Source: an uncultured Treponema sp. (GTDB lineage: Bacteria; Spirochaetota; Spirochaetia; Treponematales; Treponemataceae). From it: 64,000 nucleotides of DNA. A program made the position numbers and the translations under genes. Positions 15,920 through 25,376 of the stretch are shown here, piece after piece. The notes below the pieces were generated by a model, which saw nothing but the letters and a program-made list of their open reading frames with translations, made no database searches and had not been told where the DNA came from. Numbering within the stretch: position 1 is the first letter of the stretch; every line of letters begins with the position of its first letter. The stretch is from assembly GCA_934691925.1 (NCBI GenBank), contig CAKUTI010000001.1:62001-126000 (forward strand). Reading direction: 5' to 3'.

Positions 15920-17593
15920 ATGAAAAAAAATCTTATATCTTTGGCCGCAATTTTGATTTTCTGCGTTTCAGGCGTTTTTGCCCGGGGAAAACAGGAGCTT
16001 GTCGAAAGCGGAAGCTGGATTTATGATTCGCTCACCGCAATCTCGCTTGAAAGCGGAATTCTAAATTTTTCAGGAACTGCGCCGCTTACAATCCAGCAGG
16101 TTGACCTGATTCTTGACGAGATAGACTACGATTCTTTGAGCGAGAGCGGACGAGCCGACTTTGACAGAATTGTGCGCTACTGCAAAGAAGAGCCGCTCGG
16201 GCTTGTTTTTTCAGACATTGTGACGGTGGGCCTTGAGCCTGAATTGAATCTTGAAGGATTTTACAAGACAAATTCTGATTTGGACTGGATTTGGGACAGA
16301 TACGATAGAAGTCCGCTTTTGGACGCGCCTTTTTCTATAAACGTTGCGGATTTTATCACGATGAAGATGGACGTTTTTGTCGGGCAGAACAAGGGAGCTT
16401 CGCTTCACAATTTTAATTACACAAATCTCTTGTACAGCGCGGACGATTTTGACATCAACTTTCCTGACACTGGATATTTTTCAACAGGAAAAATGCTCAC
16501 GAATAAAACCGGCGTAAAATTCGGGGCTGGACGCGGAACACGCTCTGTCGGACGCACGCTCACAGGCTCTATGATTTGGTCTGACTATCTTACAGGCTGC
16601 TCTTATGCCGACTTGCAGATTTTCTCGCCGAATTTCAAGTACACCGGCGGAGTCACGCAGTTCAACGTTGACAAATATTTTTATCATCACCAGATTGACG
16701 CGCGTTTTTTCAAGAAATTTCAGATTACGTTTTTGGAAGGGCTTTTGGTTTACGCTCCGATGGAGCTTCGCTATCTTAATCCGTGGACGATTTTTCACGG
16801 ATTTGCGGCTTGGCGCGACTATGACAACACCGACGACGACCCGGAAAGCAATACTTGCGACTATTTCGGAATAAATTTGCAGTTCACTCCGTTCAAGAAC
16901 ACTAGATTCTACGGACTTTTCGCGATGACGCAGTATCAGACTCCTTACGAGAAATCGCATTACAGCGACAGCCCGACTCCGAACGGACTTGGATTTCAAG
17001 GCGGAAATGAGACTTATATTCCTTACGGGCGCGGACGTTTTCATTTCGCGCTTGAAGGAAGCTGGGCAGACCCTTACTTGTACATAAAGGAAAGCCCGAA
17101 CTGGTCAATGGTGAGAACTTACAGCGAGAATATGGGCGACAAGGCGATTTTCTACGAATGGCTAGGCTCTCCTTTCGGACCTGACACGATTTCCGCTGAG
17201 CTTACTTTCGGCTACGAAGTTCCAGACAAATGGTCGCTAGACTTTGTCTATCTTTACATGGCTCGCGGCGAGCAGTCGGGAACAAGCGTGTTCAGCAAAA
17301 TCGACTGGGGCGGGCAGAAAACTTATTTTGACACGGAAGATTCATCTTACACAGAAAACTGGGCGTACCCGGATAAGTCTCAGGACAACTGGGAAGAGCT
17401 TAGAGACGCAATCTGCCCGACAGGAACTCCAGAATTTGTGAACCGCTTTTCTTTGCGCGGAAGCTACAGATTCACCAGAAAAGTTAAGATGACTTTCCAG
17501 CCGAGCTACGTCGTGATTCTGAACCGCAACCACGAGCACGGAGAAACCTCAGTCGGCTTTGAAATCGCCGGCGCAATGAACATCTCGTTCTAG
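15920..17593 (+). CDS. Predicted outer-membrane beta-barrel protein
   Basis: The first ~22 residues form a signal peptide (LISLAAILIFCVSGVFARG). The rest is rich in aromatic residues with alternating polar/apolar strands (NISF at the very C-terminus), which is typical of a spirochaete outer-membrane barrel. Early text such as LTIQQVDLILDEIDYDSLSE resembles the start of Wzi-type capsule-assembly barrels, but I cannot confirm that. It has 557 residues. AAGGAAAA precedes the ATG. It is followed by a distant paralogue of similar plan, and both sit behind a glycosyltransferase. Confidence 0.6.
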   Translation: MKKNLISLAAILIFCVSGVFARGKQELVESGSWIYDSLTAISLESGILNFSGTAPLTIQQVDLILDEIDYDSLSESGRADFDRIVRYCKEEPLGLVFSDIVTVGLEPELNLEGFYKTNSDLDWIWDRYDRSPLLDAPFSINVADFITMKMDVFVGQNKGASLHNFNYTNLLYSADDFDINFPDTGYFSTGKMLTNKTGVKFGAGRGTRSVGRTLTGSMIWSDYLTGCSYADLQIFSPNFKYTGGVTQFNVDKYFYHHQIDARFFKKFQITFLEGLLVYAPMELRYLNPWTIFHGFAAWRDYDNTDDDPESNTCDYFGINLQFTPFKNTRFYGLFAMTQYQTPYEKSHYSDSPTPNGLGFQGGNETYIPYGRGRFHFALEGSWADPYLYIKESPNWSMVRTYSENMGDKAIFYEWLGSPFGPDTISAELTFGYEVPDKWSLDFVYLYMARGEQSGTSVFSKIDWGGQKTYFDTEDSSYTENWAYPDKSQDNWEELRDAICPTGTPEFVNRFSLRGSYRFTRKVKMTFQPSYVVILNRNHEHGETSVGFEIAGAMNISF

Positions 17594-17671
17594 CCCGCGT
17601 TAATGCGGACAAAAGCACATCATTGCGGGCGAACGCGAAGCAATCTATTTTTGATTTTATAAGGAAAACTT

Positions 17672-19465
17672 ATGAAAAAGATTCTATTTGCCTTTATTTT
17701 TGCTTTTTCTGCCGTTTTCGCCTTTTCCCAGGCGGCGGTTGACATCAACGATTCTTTCTATAAAGAAGCGCAGAACTGGGAGCTTCAGGGGCTTACTTCT
17801 TCGCTGCCGATTTTGCGGCCTTATCCTCTTTCTGTGATAAAGCGCGTCTTGAACGATGTAATTGAAAACGGAAGCGATTCTGAATCAGAGCTTGCAAAAT
17901 CTGAATACGAGCGGATTTTCTCAAAGCCTTACGGATTTTTCGCAAAAGGAAGCGCGAATATAAAACATTCATCAGCCGACGAAGATGAAAATTTTTCAGC
18001 CAAAGACCTTTCAGGCGAGATTGGAGCTGGCGGAGACATTTCTCTTCATAATCTTGTTTCTCTCGGATACAAATTCGGAATTTACGGCGAGACAAAGGAA
18101 TTTTCTTCTTATTCGCCTCTCTATCAGAATATTCTTGAGGACTCGATTTATGACCCAGTTGATGTCGGACCTTTCAGCGCGTATCTCGACTGGAACACAA
18201 ACATTTCTTTCGGAACTGAGTCCGTCTACGGAACTGCGGGGCTTAGCCGCGTGGGATTCGGGCCTTTTTACGGCGAGGGGCTTGCGCTCAACGACACTGG
18301 CTATCACTCGGCGAATTTTATCCTGAACGCTACAATGAAAAACTGGAGCTACTCTTCCGTCTACGAGATTATCGGGGCAACGCGTAACATTCCAGACATC
18401 GACTCGGACTGGCTTTCAGACGGAAAATATCTTTCTTTCCACGCTTTAAGATGGAACGCCTTTAAAAAATTCAATCTGACTTACTACGAGAACGTTGTTT
18501 TCGGGCCTAACTCAAACATCTCATTCTTTTTGCCGGCTCCTTACGCGGCCTTGCAGAACATCGGCGGCGCAGGCGCGAATATGCAGATGGGGTTTTTGCT
18601 TGAATACAAGCCGTTTACGGGATTCTGCTGGGCGACAGATTTTTTTGCTGACGACATAGAGCTTAACGAAGTCCTGAAACTCAATTTTGACACAAAGCTC
18701 CGCTTCGGATTTCAGAGCGGAATTATCTATTCTCCTGAAAATTCTTTTGTCGATAAAATTTCTTTCAATTACACTGCCGTTATGCCTTACGTTTACGCGC
18801 ATTGGGAATATGACAGCGACGATTCCGGGGCGTTTTCGGGAAAAACTTGGAACTATCAGAACTACACGAACGCAGGAATCAACATCGGCTCGACTTTAGA
18901 CCCGAATTCCGACAGGATTTCGCTCAGCGCGAGATTCAAGCCTGCAAAAAAGCTCACTCTTGACTTGACCGCAGGCTTTACTCGCCACGCAAATTCCGCA
19001 GAGGACTTTTCAGATGACGAGGCGGCGGAATATATGCTTTCGGAAAGCGGAACTTACTCAACAAACGGGACTTCCTCGATGAGCCAGATGTTCAGCGATT
19101 CTTCAAGCACGCATGGAAAGCATGTTGAGTCCGCATGGGAAAAGCTCGGATTTATGACAAGCGGCCACAAGATGTACGTTTTGCAGGCGGGCTTGAACGC
19201 CGAATACGAGCTTTCAAAGACAAAATACGGAGCTCTCAGCTTTAAGCTGGGCTACGTTTTTGAGTACATAAAGAACGCCGGTGTGAACAGGGATGTTTAT
19301 AAAGGCGGAGCGACTTATGATGAAAGCAAGGAAGTCTATAAATGGAACGATAAAACTTATTCTACAATAAAAGAGATTTGTGATGCAGCCAAAGAAGAAT
19401 GGATTTCCAATCTCTATGACTGCACGAACCATTATCTTTCTGTCGGCTTCAAATACAGCTACTAG
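17672..19465 (+). CDS. Predicted outer-membrane beta-barrel protein, paralogue
   Basis: The 597-residue protein has a signal peptide ending near AFAFSQA, then a short helical segment (LPILRPYPLSVIKRVLNDV) and a long amphipathic-strand region that ends on an aromatic residue (YLSVGFKYSY), the usual barrel end. Its plan matches the gene just upstream: signal, helical cap, barrel. Residues ~440-480 form a Ser/Thr-rich surface-loop candidate. A hairpin of GCCCGC and GCGGGC in the 78-nt gap may set the ratio between the two. Function unknown. Confidence 0.6.
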   Translation: MKKILFAFIFAFSAVFAFSQAAVDINDSFYKEAQNWELQGLTSSLPILRPYPLSVIKRVLNDVIENGSDSESELAKSEYERIFSKPYGFFAKGSANIKHSSADEDENFSAKDLSGEIGAGGDISLHNLVSLGYKFGIYGETKEFSSYSPLYQNILEDSIYDPVDVGPFSAYLDWNTNISFGTESVYGTAGLSRVGFGPFYGEGLALNDTGYHSANFILNATMKNWSYSSVYEIIGATRNIPDIDSDWLSDGKYLSFHALRWNAFKKFNLTYYENVVFGPNSNISFFLPAPYAALQNIGGAGANMQMGFLLEYKPFTGFCWATDFFADDIELNEVLKLNFDTKLRFGFQSGIIYSPENSFVDKISFNYTAVMPYVYAHWEYDSDDSGAFSGKTWNYQNYTNAGINIGSTLDPNSDRISLSARFKPAKKLTLDLTAGFTRHANSAEDFSDDEAAEYMLSESGTYSTNGTSSMSQMFSDSSSTHGKHVESAWEKLGFMTSGHKMYVLQAGLNAEYELSKTKYGALSFKLGYVFEYIKNAGVNRDVYKGGATYDESKEVYKWNDKTYSTIKEICDAAKEEWISNLYDCTNHYLSVGFKYSY

Positions 19466-19471
19466 CGCGTC

Positions 19472-19510
19472 AATTCACAACTTATAATTCATAATTATAA
19501 GTTGTGAATT
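19472..19510. terminator. 18-bp perfect hairpin between convergent genes
   Basis: The two arms (19472-19489 and 19493-19510) pair perfectly over 18 bp around a CAT loop. The hairpin lies between the barrel gene and convergent thiI, and short T-runs on both sides fit a two-way terminator. Confidence 0.75.
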
Positions 19511-19549
19511 TTTGATGCGGAACTGCGGACTGCGAGTAGAAAGTCTCTT

Positions 19550-20731
19550 TTATTCTGAATCCTGCATTTTGCCCACTTCAAAGCGTTTGATGACTCTTTC
19601 ATCGAACGCTTTTTTTATCAGCTCGTCAACGCCAAGATTCTTGTAGATTTCCTGCGCTTCCTCAACGCTCGCGCGCAAGACAGGATGGCGCGGACTGAAA
19701 AGCACGCAGCAGTCCTCATACGGAAGAATCGAAGTCTCGTAAGTGCCGATTTCTTTTGCAACGTCAACAATCTCTTCCTTGTCCATTCCCACGAGAGGAC
19801 GCAAAAGCGGAAATTCCGCCATGCTTTCTGTGCAGGTCATGTTCTCGATTGTCTGGCTTGCAACCTGCCCAAGGCTTTCCCCTGTGATTATGCATGAAGC
19901 TCCCGTTCTTTTTGCAAGAAGATTCGCGCATTTCATCATGCAGAGGCGGAGCATTAAAGTTGTGAACGCTTCAGGAGACTTTTTCTTGATTTCCATTTGG
20001 ACTTCTGTGAACGGAATTATGTTTATGTGCGTTCTGATTCCGTAGCCGCTCAAAATTTCCGCAAGATGCTCAACTTTTTCTCTCGCCTCGTCGCTTGTGT
20101 AAGGGTAGGCGTGGAAATAGCAGCAGTCAACAGTCATTCCGCGTCTCATCATCTTGTAGCCCGCCACAGGAGAATCCAATCCGCCTGAAAGAAGCAGAAG
20201 CCCTTTTCCAGACATTCCGACCGGAAGCCCGCGCCGTGCCTTGATTCTGTCCGAGTAGACATAGCACTTGTCGCGCACTTCAATCATAATCACAACGTCA
20301 GGATTTTTAACGTCAACTTCAAGAATTTTTTCCTTGCAGACAAGCTCCGCTCCTTCCGAGCAGATTCCGTAATGGTCATAAGGAAAAGTCTTGTCGCTTC
20401 TTCTGGACTCAAGCTTGAAAGTCTTGGCGCCGTTTTTCTTTGCGCGCAAAGCCTCGTTGTAGACTTCCTTTTTTATCGCCCCGATGTCTTTTTCAACAAC
20501 GACAGTCTCCGCCCAGCCTGTAATTCCAAGCAGATGATCTAAAGTCCATTTTGCTCTTTCACAGAAATCTTCTCCGCATTCAATATAAAGGCGTCCGGAA
20601 TTCAGCCGGACTTTTGCGTCTGTGTCTTTAAGATAAGCGTAAGTGTTTTTTACAAGCTGCCGCTCAAAAGTCTTGATGTTCGAGCCTTTAAGCATAAGCT
20701 CGCCAACTTTTCCAAGAAATGTATGTGTCAT
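19550..20731 (-). CDS. thiI: tRNA 4-thiouridine synthase ThiI, no rhodanese domain
   Basis: ThiI activates U8 of tRNA for sulfur transfer and in some species feeds thiamine thiazole synthesis. The order is a ferredoxin-like and THUMP N-terminus (VGELMLKGSNIKTFERQL), then a PP-loop ATPase with LLSGGLDSPVAGYKM, GESLGQVASQT and DCCVLFSPRHP. At 393 residues it ends before any C-terminal rhodanese domain, as in many bacteria. ATG 20731 (MTHTFLGKVGE) matches the family start. An in-frame upstream start at 20788 would add a stretch of hydrophobic residues. A TATAAT lies seven bases upstream of this ATG, so the mRNA may be leaderless. Confidence 0.93.
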   Translation of the reverse strand: MTHTFLGKVGELMLKGSNIKTFERQLVKNTYAYLKDTDAKVRLNSGRLYIECGEDFCERAKWTLDHLLGITGWAETVVVEKDIGAIKKEVYNEALRAKKNGAKTFKLESRRSDKTFPYDHYGICSEGAELVCKEKILEVDVKNPDVVIMIEVRDKCYVYSDRIKARRGLPVGMSGKGLLLLSGGLDSPVAGYKMMRRGMTVDCCYFHAYPYTSDEAREKVEHLAEILSGYGIRTHINIIPFTEVQMEIKKKSPEAFTTLMLRLCMMKCANLLAKRTGASCIITGESLGQVASQTIENMTCTESMAEFPLLRPLVGMDKEEIVDVAKEIGTYETSILPYEDCCVLFSPRHPVLRASVEEAQEIYKNLGVDELIKKAFDERVIKRFEVGKMQDSE

Positions 20732-20738
20732 AGGGGAA

Positions 20739-20744
20739 ATTATA
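20739..20744 (-). promoter_or_regulatory. TATAAT -10 element seven bases before thiI
   Basis: On the minus strand TATAAT is followed by seven bases and the ATG. No clear -35 or Shine-Dalgarno is visible. Confidence 0.45.
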
Positions 20745-20880
20745 ACGAAATGCAGAAAAAGAGAGAATAAATTAAGGAAGTGGGACACGAAATGAGGGAA
20801 GAGGGATAAGGGGGACGGGATGAGGAATCAGGAATCAGGAATCAGGAGCAAGGAAAGCCGAGATGTCTGTAGCAAAGCTC

Positions 20881-20906
20881 GTCATTCCGAACTTGTTCCG
20901 GAATCT
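20881..20906 (+). repeat. Dispersed TCATTCCGAA palindromic element
   Basis: ATTCCG...CGGAAT with a short centre, flanked by GTC and CTATAA. The same arms recur at 48096 and in half form at 54227. Just upstream (20820-20845) are three copies of the short unit AGGAATC. Confidence 0.6.
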
Positions 20907-20970
20907 ATAAAGGCATTTCAATCGCTTTAAAACCTCAATCCGCTTCTTAATCTTCCAAAATCCGTTTTTA

Positions 20971-20998
20971 TTGACAAAAAGACAAAAAATGTCATAAT
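20971..20998 (+). promoter_or_regulatory. Promoter giving a predicted leaderless acyl-CoA synthetase mRNA
   Basis: TTGACA (20971-20976), a 16-nt spacer and CATAAT (20993-20998). The expected start of transcription coincides with the ATG at 21005, and no Shine-Dalgarno exists. Confidence 0.65.
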
Positions 20999-21004
20999 GA
21001 AATA

Positions 21005-22957
21005 ATGGATTTAAGCAAACTTCAAAAAGGTCTCGGAGAAACAATTCCGGCTCTCCTGAAAAATAAAGTCAAGAAAATTCCAAACTACACATTGCAGGCT
21101 GTAAAGAACAAGAGCGGCATTTTCGTTCGCTACAGCTACTCTCAGGTTTACCAGCACGTTGTGGAGCTTGCCTGGGCGTTCAAGAAGCTCGGAATCAAGA
21201 AAGGCGACCGGGTCGGCCTTATGAGCGACAACCGCCGCGAATGGCTAATCTGCGACTACGCGCTTCTTTCGCTCGGCGCGATTGACGTTCCGCGTGGCTG
21301 CGACTCGATGGGCATTGAAATGCGCTTTATCTTGAACTTTGCGGAATGTGAGTTTTCAATCTTTGAGAACGCAAGGCAGCTTCAGAAAGTCCTTGAAAAA
21401 ATCGAAGAAGTTCCTCTTTTGAAAACCGCGATTCTTTTTGACCATCCTGACGAGAAAACAAAGCAGGAAGCCAAAGAAAAGGGCATTGAGATTGTCTATT
21501 ACTCGACTCTTGAATCAGAGGGAAGCCAGATTACAAAGGATGACTGGCTTGAAATCGAAAAAATAATGGACACCGTAAAAAAAGACGATGTCGCGACTAT
21601 AATCTTCACTTCCGGAACAACAGGACTTCCGAAAGGCGTTCAGCTCACGCATGACAATTACATGGCTCAGTGCGAGTCTGCCCATTTTGTGCTTGGCCTT
21701 ATGCAGCCGGGCGATATGTGGCTTACAGTTCTTCCAATCTGGCACAGCTTTGAGCGCGCGTTCTGCTACATGGTGATTGCGCTTGAAGGCGGATTCGCCT
21801 ACTCAAAGCCGGTAGCGTCCGTAATGCTCAACGATATGCAGCTTGTCCAGCCACAGTGGATGAACGCGGTTCCGCGATTGTGGGAAGCTGTGGCGCAGGG
21901 CTTGTACCGCGAAATCAAGAAGATGAAGCCTCTTGAAAAAATGATTGTTAACTGCTCAATTGCGTACGGAAAACTTTACTATGCGATGAAAGTGCGCGTG
22001 TTCGGTCTAAAATGCCGCTACCGCTGGTATCCGCGATTCTTGGAGACTTTAATCGGCGTGATTCCGTTTGCTCTTCTCTGGCCGGGCTATCTTTTGGGCG
22101 AGCAGCTCGTCTATTCAAGAATCAGGGCGAAATTCGGCGGAAAATTCCGCGCGGCAATTTCAGGCGGCGGCGCTCTTCAGCCTGAGACAGAAAAATTCTT
22201 CAACGCGATTGGGTTCAATCTCCTTGAAGGCTACGGAATGACAGAGACAGCTCCTGTAATCTCCGTAAAAAATTCAAAAAAGCCTAGAACAAACAACGTC
22301 GGCATTGTATTCCCGGATTTTGATGTGAAAATCGTAAAGGAAAAAGACGGGCAGATTGCGGACACAAAGCCGCTGAAGCCTGGAAAAAAAGGACTTATTC
22401 TAGTTCGCGGCCGGCAGATTATGAAAGGCTACTACAAGCGAGATGATTTGACGGAGAAAATTATCGACAAGGAAGGCTGGCTAAACACCGGCGACCTTGG
22501 AATGATTAGCTGCGACAACGAGCTTAAAATCGTCGGACGCGCGAAAGACACAATCGTCTTGCTTGGCGGCGAGAACATCGAGCCTGCCGTGATTGAAAAA
22601 GCATTGAACGCAAGCCCTTATATCGAGCGCACCGTTGTAATCGGACAGGACCAGAAATATGTGAGCGCGCTTATCGTTCCTGATGAAAGCAACGTTGTCT
22701 CATATGCCGAGGAAAACAACATTGTCTACGACAACTACGACGCGCTTCTTGAGACAAATGAGATTCAAAGCCTTTTCCGCTCTGAAATCGACGCGCTTGA
22801 CAACGCAAAAACAGGATTCAGAACCTGCGAGCGCATATTCAAGTTCGCGCTTTTAAAAAACAGCTTCGAGATTGGAAAAGAAATCAACCAGAAGCAGGAG
22901 CTTATGCGCCACAAAATTGTTCAGATTTACAAAAAGCAGATTTCAAAGCTGTTTTAG
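21005..22957 (+). CDS. Long-chain acyl-CoA synthetase (AMP-forming)
   Basis: This 650-residue ANL-superfamily enzyme activates fatty acids through an acyl-adenylate. Motifs include IIFTSGTTGLPKGVQLTHDN (residues about 199-218, the P-loop), EGYGMTETAPVIS, WLNTGDLG, IVGRAKDTIV, and GENIEPAVIE. It belongs to the spirochaete FadD-like group, larger than ordinary acetyl-CoA-type enzymes. It may supply host fatty acids for phospholipids, since spirochaetes with reduced lipid synthesis often scavenge. A strong terminator follows. Confidence 0.92.
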   Translation: MDLSKLQKGLGETIPALLKNKVKKIPNYTLQAVKNKSGIFVRYSYSQVYQHVVELAWAFKKLGIKKGDRVGLMSDNRREWLICDYALLSLGAIDVPRGCDSMGIEMRFILNFAECEFSIFENARQLQKVLEKIEEVPLLKTAILFDHPDEKTKQEAKEKGIEIVYYSTLESEGSQITKDDWLEIEKIMDTVKKDDVATIIFTSGTTGLPKGVQLTHDNYMAQCESAHFVLGLMQPGDMWLTVLPIWHSFERAFCYMVIALEGGFAYSKPVASVMLNDMQLVQPQWMNAVPRLWEAVAQGLYREIKKMKPLEKMIVNCSIAYGKLYYAMKVRVFGLKCRYRWYPRFLETLIGVIPFALLWPGYLLGEQLVYSRIRAKFGGKFRAAISGGGALQPETEKFFNAIGFNLLEGYGMTETAPVISVKNSKKPRTNNVGIVFPDFDVKIVKEKDGQIADTKPLKPGKKGLILVRGRQIMKGYYKRDDLTEKIIDKEGWLNTGDLGMISCDNELKIVGRAKDTIVLLGGENIEPAVIEKALNASPYIERTVVIGQDQKYVSALIVPDESNVVSYAEENNIVYDNYDALLETNEIQSLFRSEIDALDNAKTGFRTCERIFKFALLKNSFEIGKEINQKQELMRHKIVQIYKKQISKLF

Positions 22958-22967
22958 ACAAAAGCAG

Positions 22968-23004
22968 GCGGAGCGTTTCAATATGGAGCGTTCCGCTTTT
23001 TTTT
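22968..23004 (+). terminator. Rho-independent terminator of the acyl-CoA synthetase
   Basis: GCGGAGCGTT (22968-22977) pairs fully with AGCGTTCCGC (22987-22996), with two G-T wobbles, and eight T follow. Its core recurs in the terminator at 27019. Confidence 0.9.
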
Positions 23005-23130
23005 AGACACAATGCTGGGCGCAAGAGGTTTCAGCCGCGCGCTTATTTTTAGCAGTTTTATAAAAGCAAAAGCGAATCTTAATATTACATTCGTATTTGC
23101 CACAGTTTATAAGCGTTTTCTATAAGAAAC

Positions 23131-23162
23131 TTGACTTACCCCCCCCCCCCCCGAATTAGAAT
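23131..23162 (+). promoter_or_regulatory. Promoter with a 14-C tract in its spacer
   Basis: TTGACT (23131-23136) and TAGAAT (23157-23162) are separated by 20 nt, which include C x14 (23139-23152). Eleven C would give the ideal 17-nt spacer. An alternative promoter lies upstream (TTGCCA 23097-23102, 18 nt, TATAAG 23121-23126), which would put the tract in the 5' leader. Either way the tract is placed to alter expression of the lipoprotein by slippage. Confidence 0.6.
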
Positions 23163-23196
23163 GTTCTCACATTTTATTATTTTAAAGGGGTTCTTT

Positions 23197-24891
23197 ATGA
23201 AATCTTTTAGGAAAGTGCTTTATGCGGCTTTTGCTGCATGCGCGCTTATTTTCGCTTCTTGCTCTGACGGCAGCGATGACGGCAATGAAAACAATGAAAA
23301 GCCTGCTGCAACTGTAGTTCAAGTTGTGGAAATTGACAGGAAGACAGTCACGCTGAACAGCGACGGCACTGTAACAATTACCGATGAGTCTGGCAACACA
23401 ACAAAAGGCTCGTATACTTCAGGTGACGGCAAGATTGTAATCAAGGCTGATGACGGCAGCTCTATTACTGCAGGCTCGACTTCGGACGGAAAAGTTGACA
23501 CATCATCAACTGTAACTGTAAAAGACAAGGATGGAACTGAGTCTACCTCTAAAGTGGCAGAAGTTGAGAACGTTAGCCTAGAAGGAACTTATTGGACACG
23601 CGTTAAAGACAACAAAGAAGGCAATGAGTATCTCTACTTTACAAGCGATACTGAAGCAGCTGCTTACGAATATTATAAAGAAAAGGACGTAAAGAATGGT
23701 AAATCTGATAAAACAGGATACGTTTTGATTGGAAAATGGACTTTCAATGTAAATGCAAATGTTCTGACAGCTCTGAAATATTGGGGTCGAGATTATAAAA
23801 ATGGAGAATGGCATGATGATACAATGGACTGTGGACGAGACTATGCAGCAGCAATGACAGTTTACTCTTCCAGTGCGGTTTTTGTATTGACAAGCCCTGA
23901 TGGTACAAAGGCAGAGAACTATAAGAAAGTTGATTCAGCTCCTGCTGGGGAAACAACGATAGATAAATCAAGCTCATCTGATTCGGACTCTTCAAGCGGA
24001 AGTTATTCTTCAGGAAGCTCATCTTCTGGAACTGAGGCTGGCGGCAGTTCTTCAGGCTCGGAAAGCGATGATGACTGGAAAAAAATTCTTCCTTCTTCAC
24101 AAGGCGAAAACCCGCTTTCAGGGCATCTTTATTCCTGTAGAAAGGAGGACGGCTCAAAGGTAACTGTATATTCTTTCGAGTTTACAGAAGACACTGCTGT
24201 GGAAAGCAAGGAAGAAACAGAAAAAGGAAAATCAGAATTATCGGCTCGTGAATACAAATACACTTACAATGCTGACAAAGGTCTTCTTTATCTAAAGCTT
24301 GTGTCTTGGACTGTTGACGGCGAAAAAATTACTTCTTCAGAAGAGTTCTTCGAGTTCTGCGCAAAAGAGTTTGGAATGACAGTTGAAAAAGCAAAGGAGT
24401 TGATGGCAGACTATAATGATTTTGAAGGCTATGAAACAAGAAACTGCTTTAAAAAAGACGAGAGCACAGTTATTTTTGGTGACTATTTCGATGGAAAAAT
24501 TGTTGATTCTGAATTAAACTGCTATATTTCTGGCAGTCGAATAAAACTTAAAGACGGAATCACTGTCGATGACAAAACAAACGACAAAAAATATGAATAT
24601 GAGGACGGAGAGTTTGCTTCAGACAAGAAGACTTTCATTTTCTCTAATGACGAAAATGTGCAGGTTTCTGGCTCGTGGTCAGATGTTGTAAAGGCATCAA
24701 AAACATTGAAAGAGCAGTATGAAGAAACTAATTCGTATAGCGACAAAAAGACTGAAAACAATGGATATATCATTGTAAAATTTTCAAAACTTACTAGCGA
24801 GATGCAGGCCTCACCGTTCAATATGAATACTTATTCGCCATATAAATTCTTCTTTGACCCAAACGTAAAGGAGTTTTCGAAGATAAAGTAA
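23197..24891 (+). CDS. Putative surface lipoprotein, Ser-rich, possibly phase-variable
   Basis: The first residues form a lipoprotein signal ending in LIFASC, so Cys about 22 is the lipidated residue. Of the 564 residues, 25-120 are Asp/Thr-rich beta-type sequence with repeated DGTVTITDESG-like units, a central SSGSSSSG linker (~265-300) is probably unstructured, and two modules around it (YWTRVKDNKEGNEYLYFT and LYSCRKEDGSKVTVYSFEFT) look homologous. This suggests two tandem lipocalin-like or beta-sandwich domains. I do not recognise the family. ATG 23197 has AAAGGGG upstream and is preferred over the track of in-frame codons before it. A poly-C promoter tract and a clear terminator bracket it. 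Confidence 0.75.
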   Translation: MKSFRKVLYAAFAACALIFASCSDGSDDGNENNEKPAATVVQVVEIDRKTVTLNSDGTVTITDESGNTTKGSYTSGDGKIVIKADDGSSITAGSTSDGKVDTSSTVTVKDKDGTESTSKVAEVENVSLEGTYWTRVKDNKEGNEYLYFTSDTEAAAYEYYKEKDVKNGKSDKTGYVLIGKWTFNVNANVLTALKYWGRDYKNGEWHDDTMDCGRDYAAAMTVYSSSAVFVLTSPDGTKAENYKKVDSAPAGETTIDKSSSSDSDSSSGSYSSGSSSSGTEAGGSSSGSESDDDWKKILPSSQGENPLSGHLYSCRKEDGSKVTVYSFEFTEDTAVESKEETEKGKSELSAREYKYTYNADKGLLYLKLVSWTVDGEKITSSEEFFEFCAKEFGMTVEKAKELMADYNDFEGYETRNCFKKDESTVIFGDYFDGKIVDSELNCYISGSRIKLKDGITVDDKTNDKKYEYEDGEFASDKKTFIFSNDENVQVSGSWSDVVKASKTLKEQYEETNSYSDKKTENNGYIIVKFSKLTSEMQASPFNMNTYSPYKFFFDPNVKEFSKIK

Positions 24892-24927
24892 TTTATCTAC
24901 AAAACAGTTTTAATCTATAAACTTAAA

Positions 24928-24977
24928 AAGCCAGCGGTGTTTTGAGTAATTTCAAAATTGACGCTGGCTTTTTTTTG
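24928..24977 (+). terminator. Rho-independent terminator of the lipoprotein gene
   Basis: AAGCCAGCG and CGCTGGCTT pair across a roughly 24-nt loop, and eight T follow. Confidence 0.85.
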
Positions 24978-25180
24978 TGTTTTTTAATCCCGCGAGTTTC
25001 CCAAACTCTCTCATCATATGAAAATTCGGAAAATCTGCCGTGTTCATTGCTTATTCAGCTCACCGTGCCTTAAAAAAATCTTTATTATTCGATTGTTTTG
25101 AATTGCGTTCAAGCTGCAATGTCTTTTTAATGAAACTGTGTAAAATATTCGATTTTATCGTTTTATTTTTAATATTTTTC

Positions 25181-25209
25181 TTGACGGCTGGCTAAACATT
25201 TTCTATATT
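25181..25209 (+). promoter_or_regulatory. Sigma-70 promoter of the HU-like gene
   Basis: TTGACG (25181-25186), a 17-nt spacer and TATATT (25204-25209) lie 168 nt before the ATG at 25377, leaving a long 5' leader. The 200 nt between the previous terminator and this promoter hold no gene that I can see. Confidence 0.75.
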
Positions 25210-25376
25210 TTAACTTATTAGAACAGGAGAAAAAATCGAAATATTTGTCAAGTTTTAACATTTAACGCTGAATTTTTGCAGCCAAAAACAGCTTTAGTCG
25301 AATGTCCGTTGGAATAGATAAAGCTGACTAGCGTTTAGTAATGCAAAACAGCGGATTTTTATTTAAGGAGCAAACT

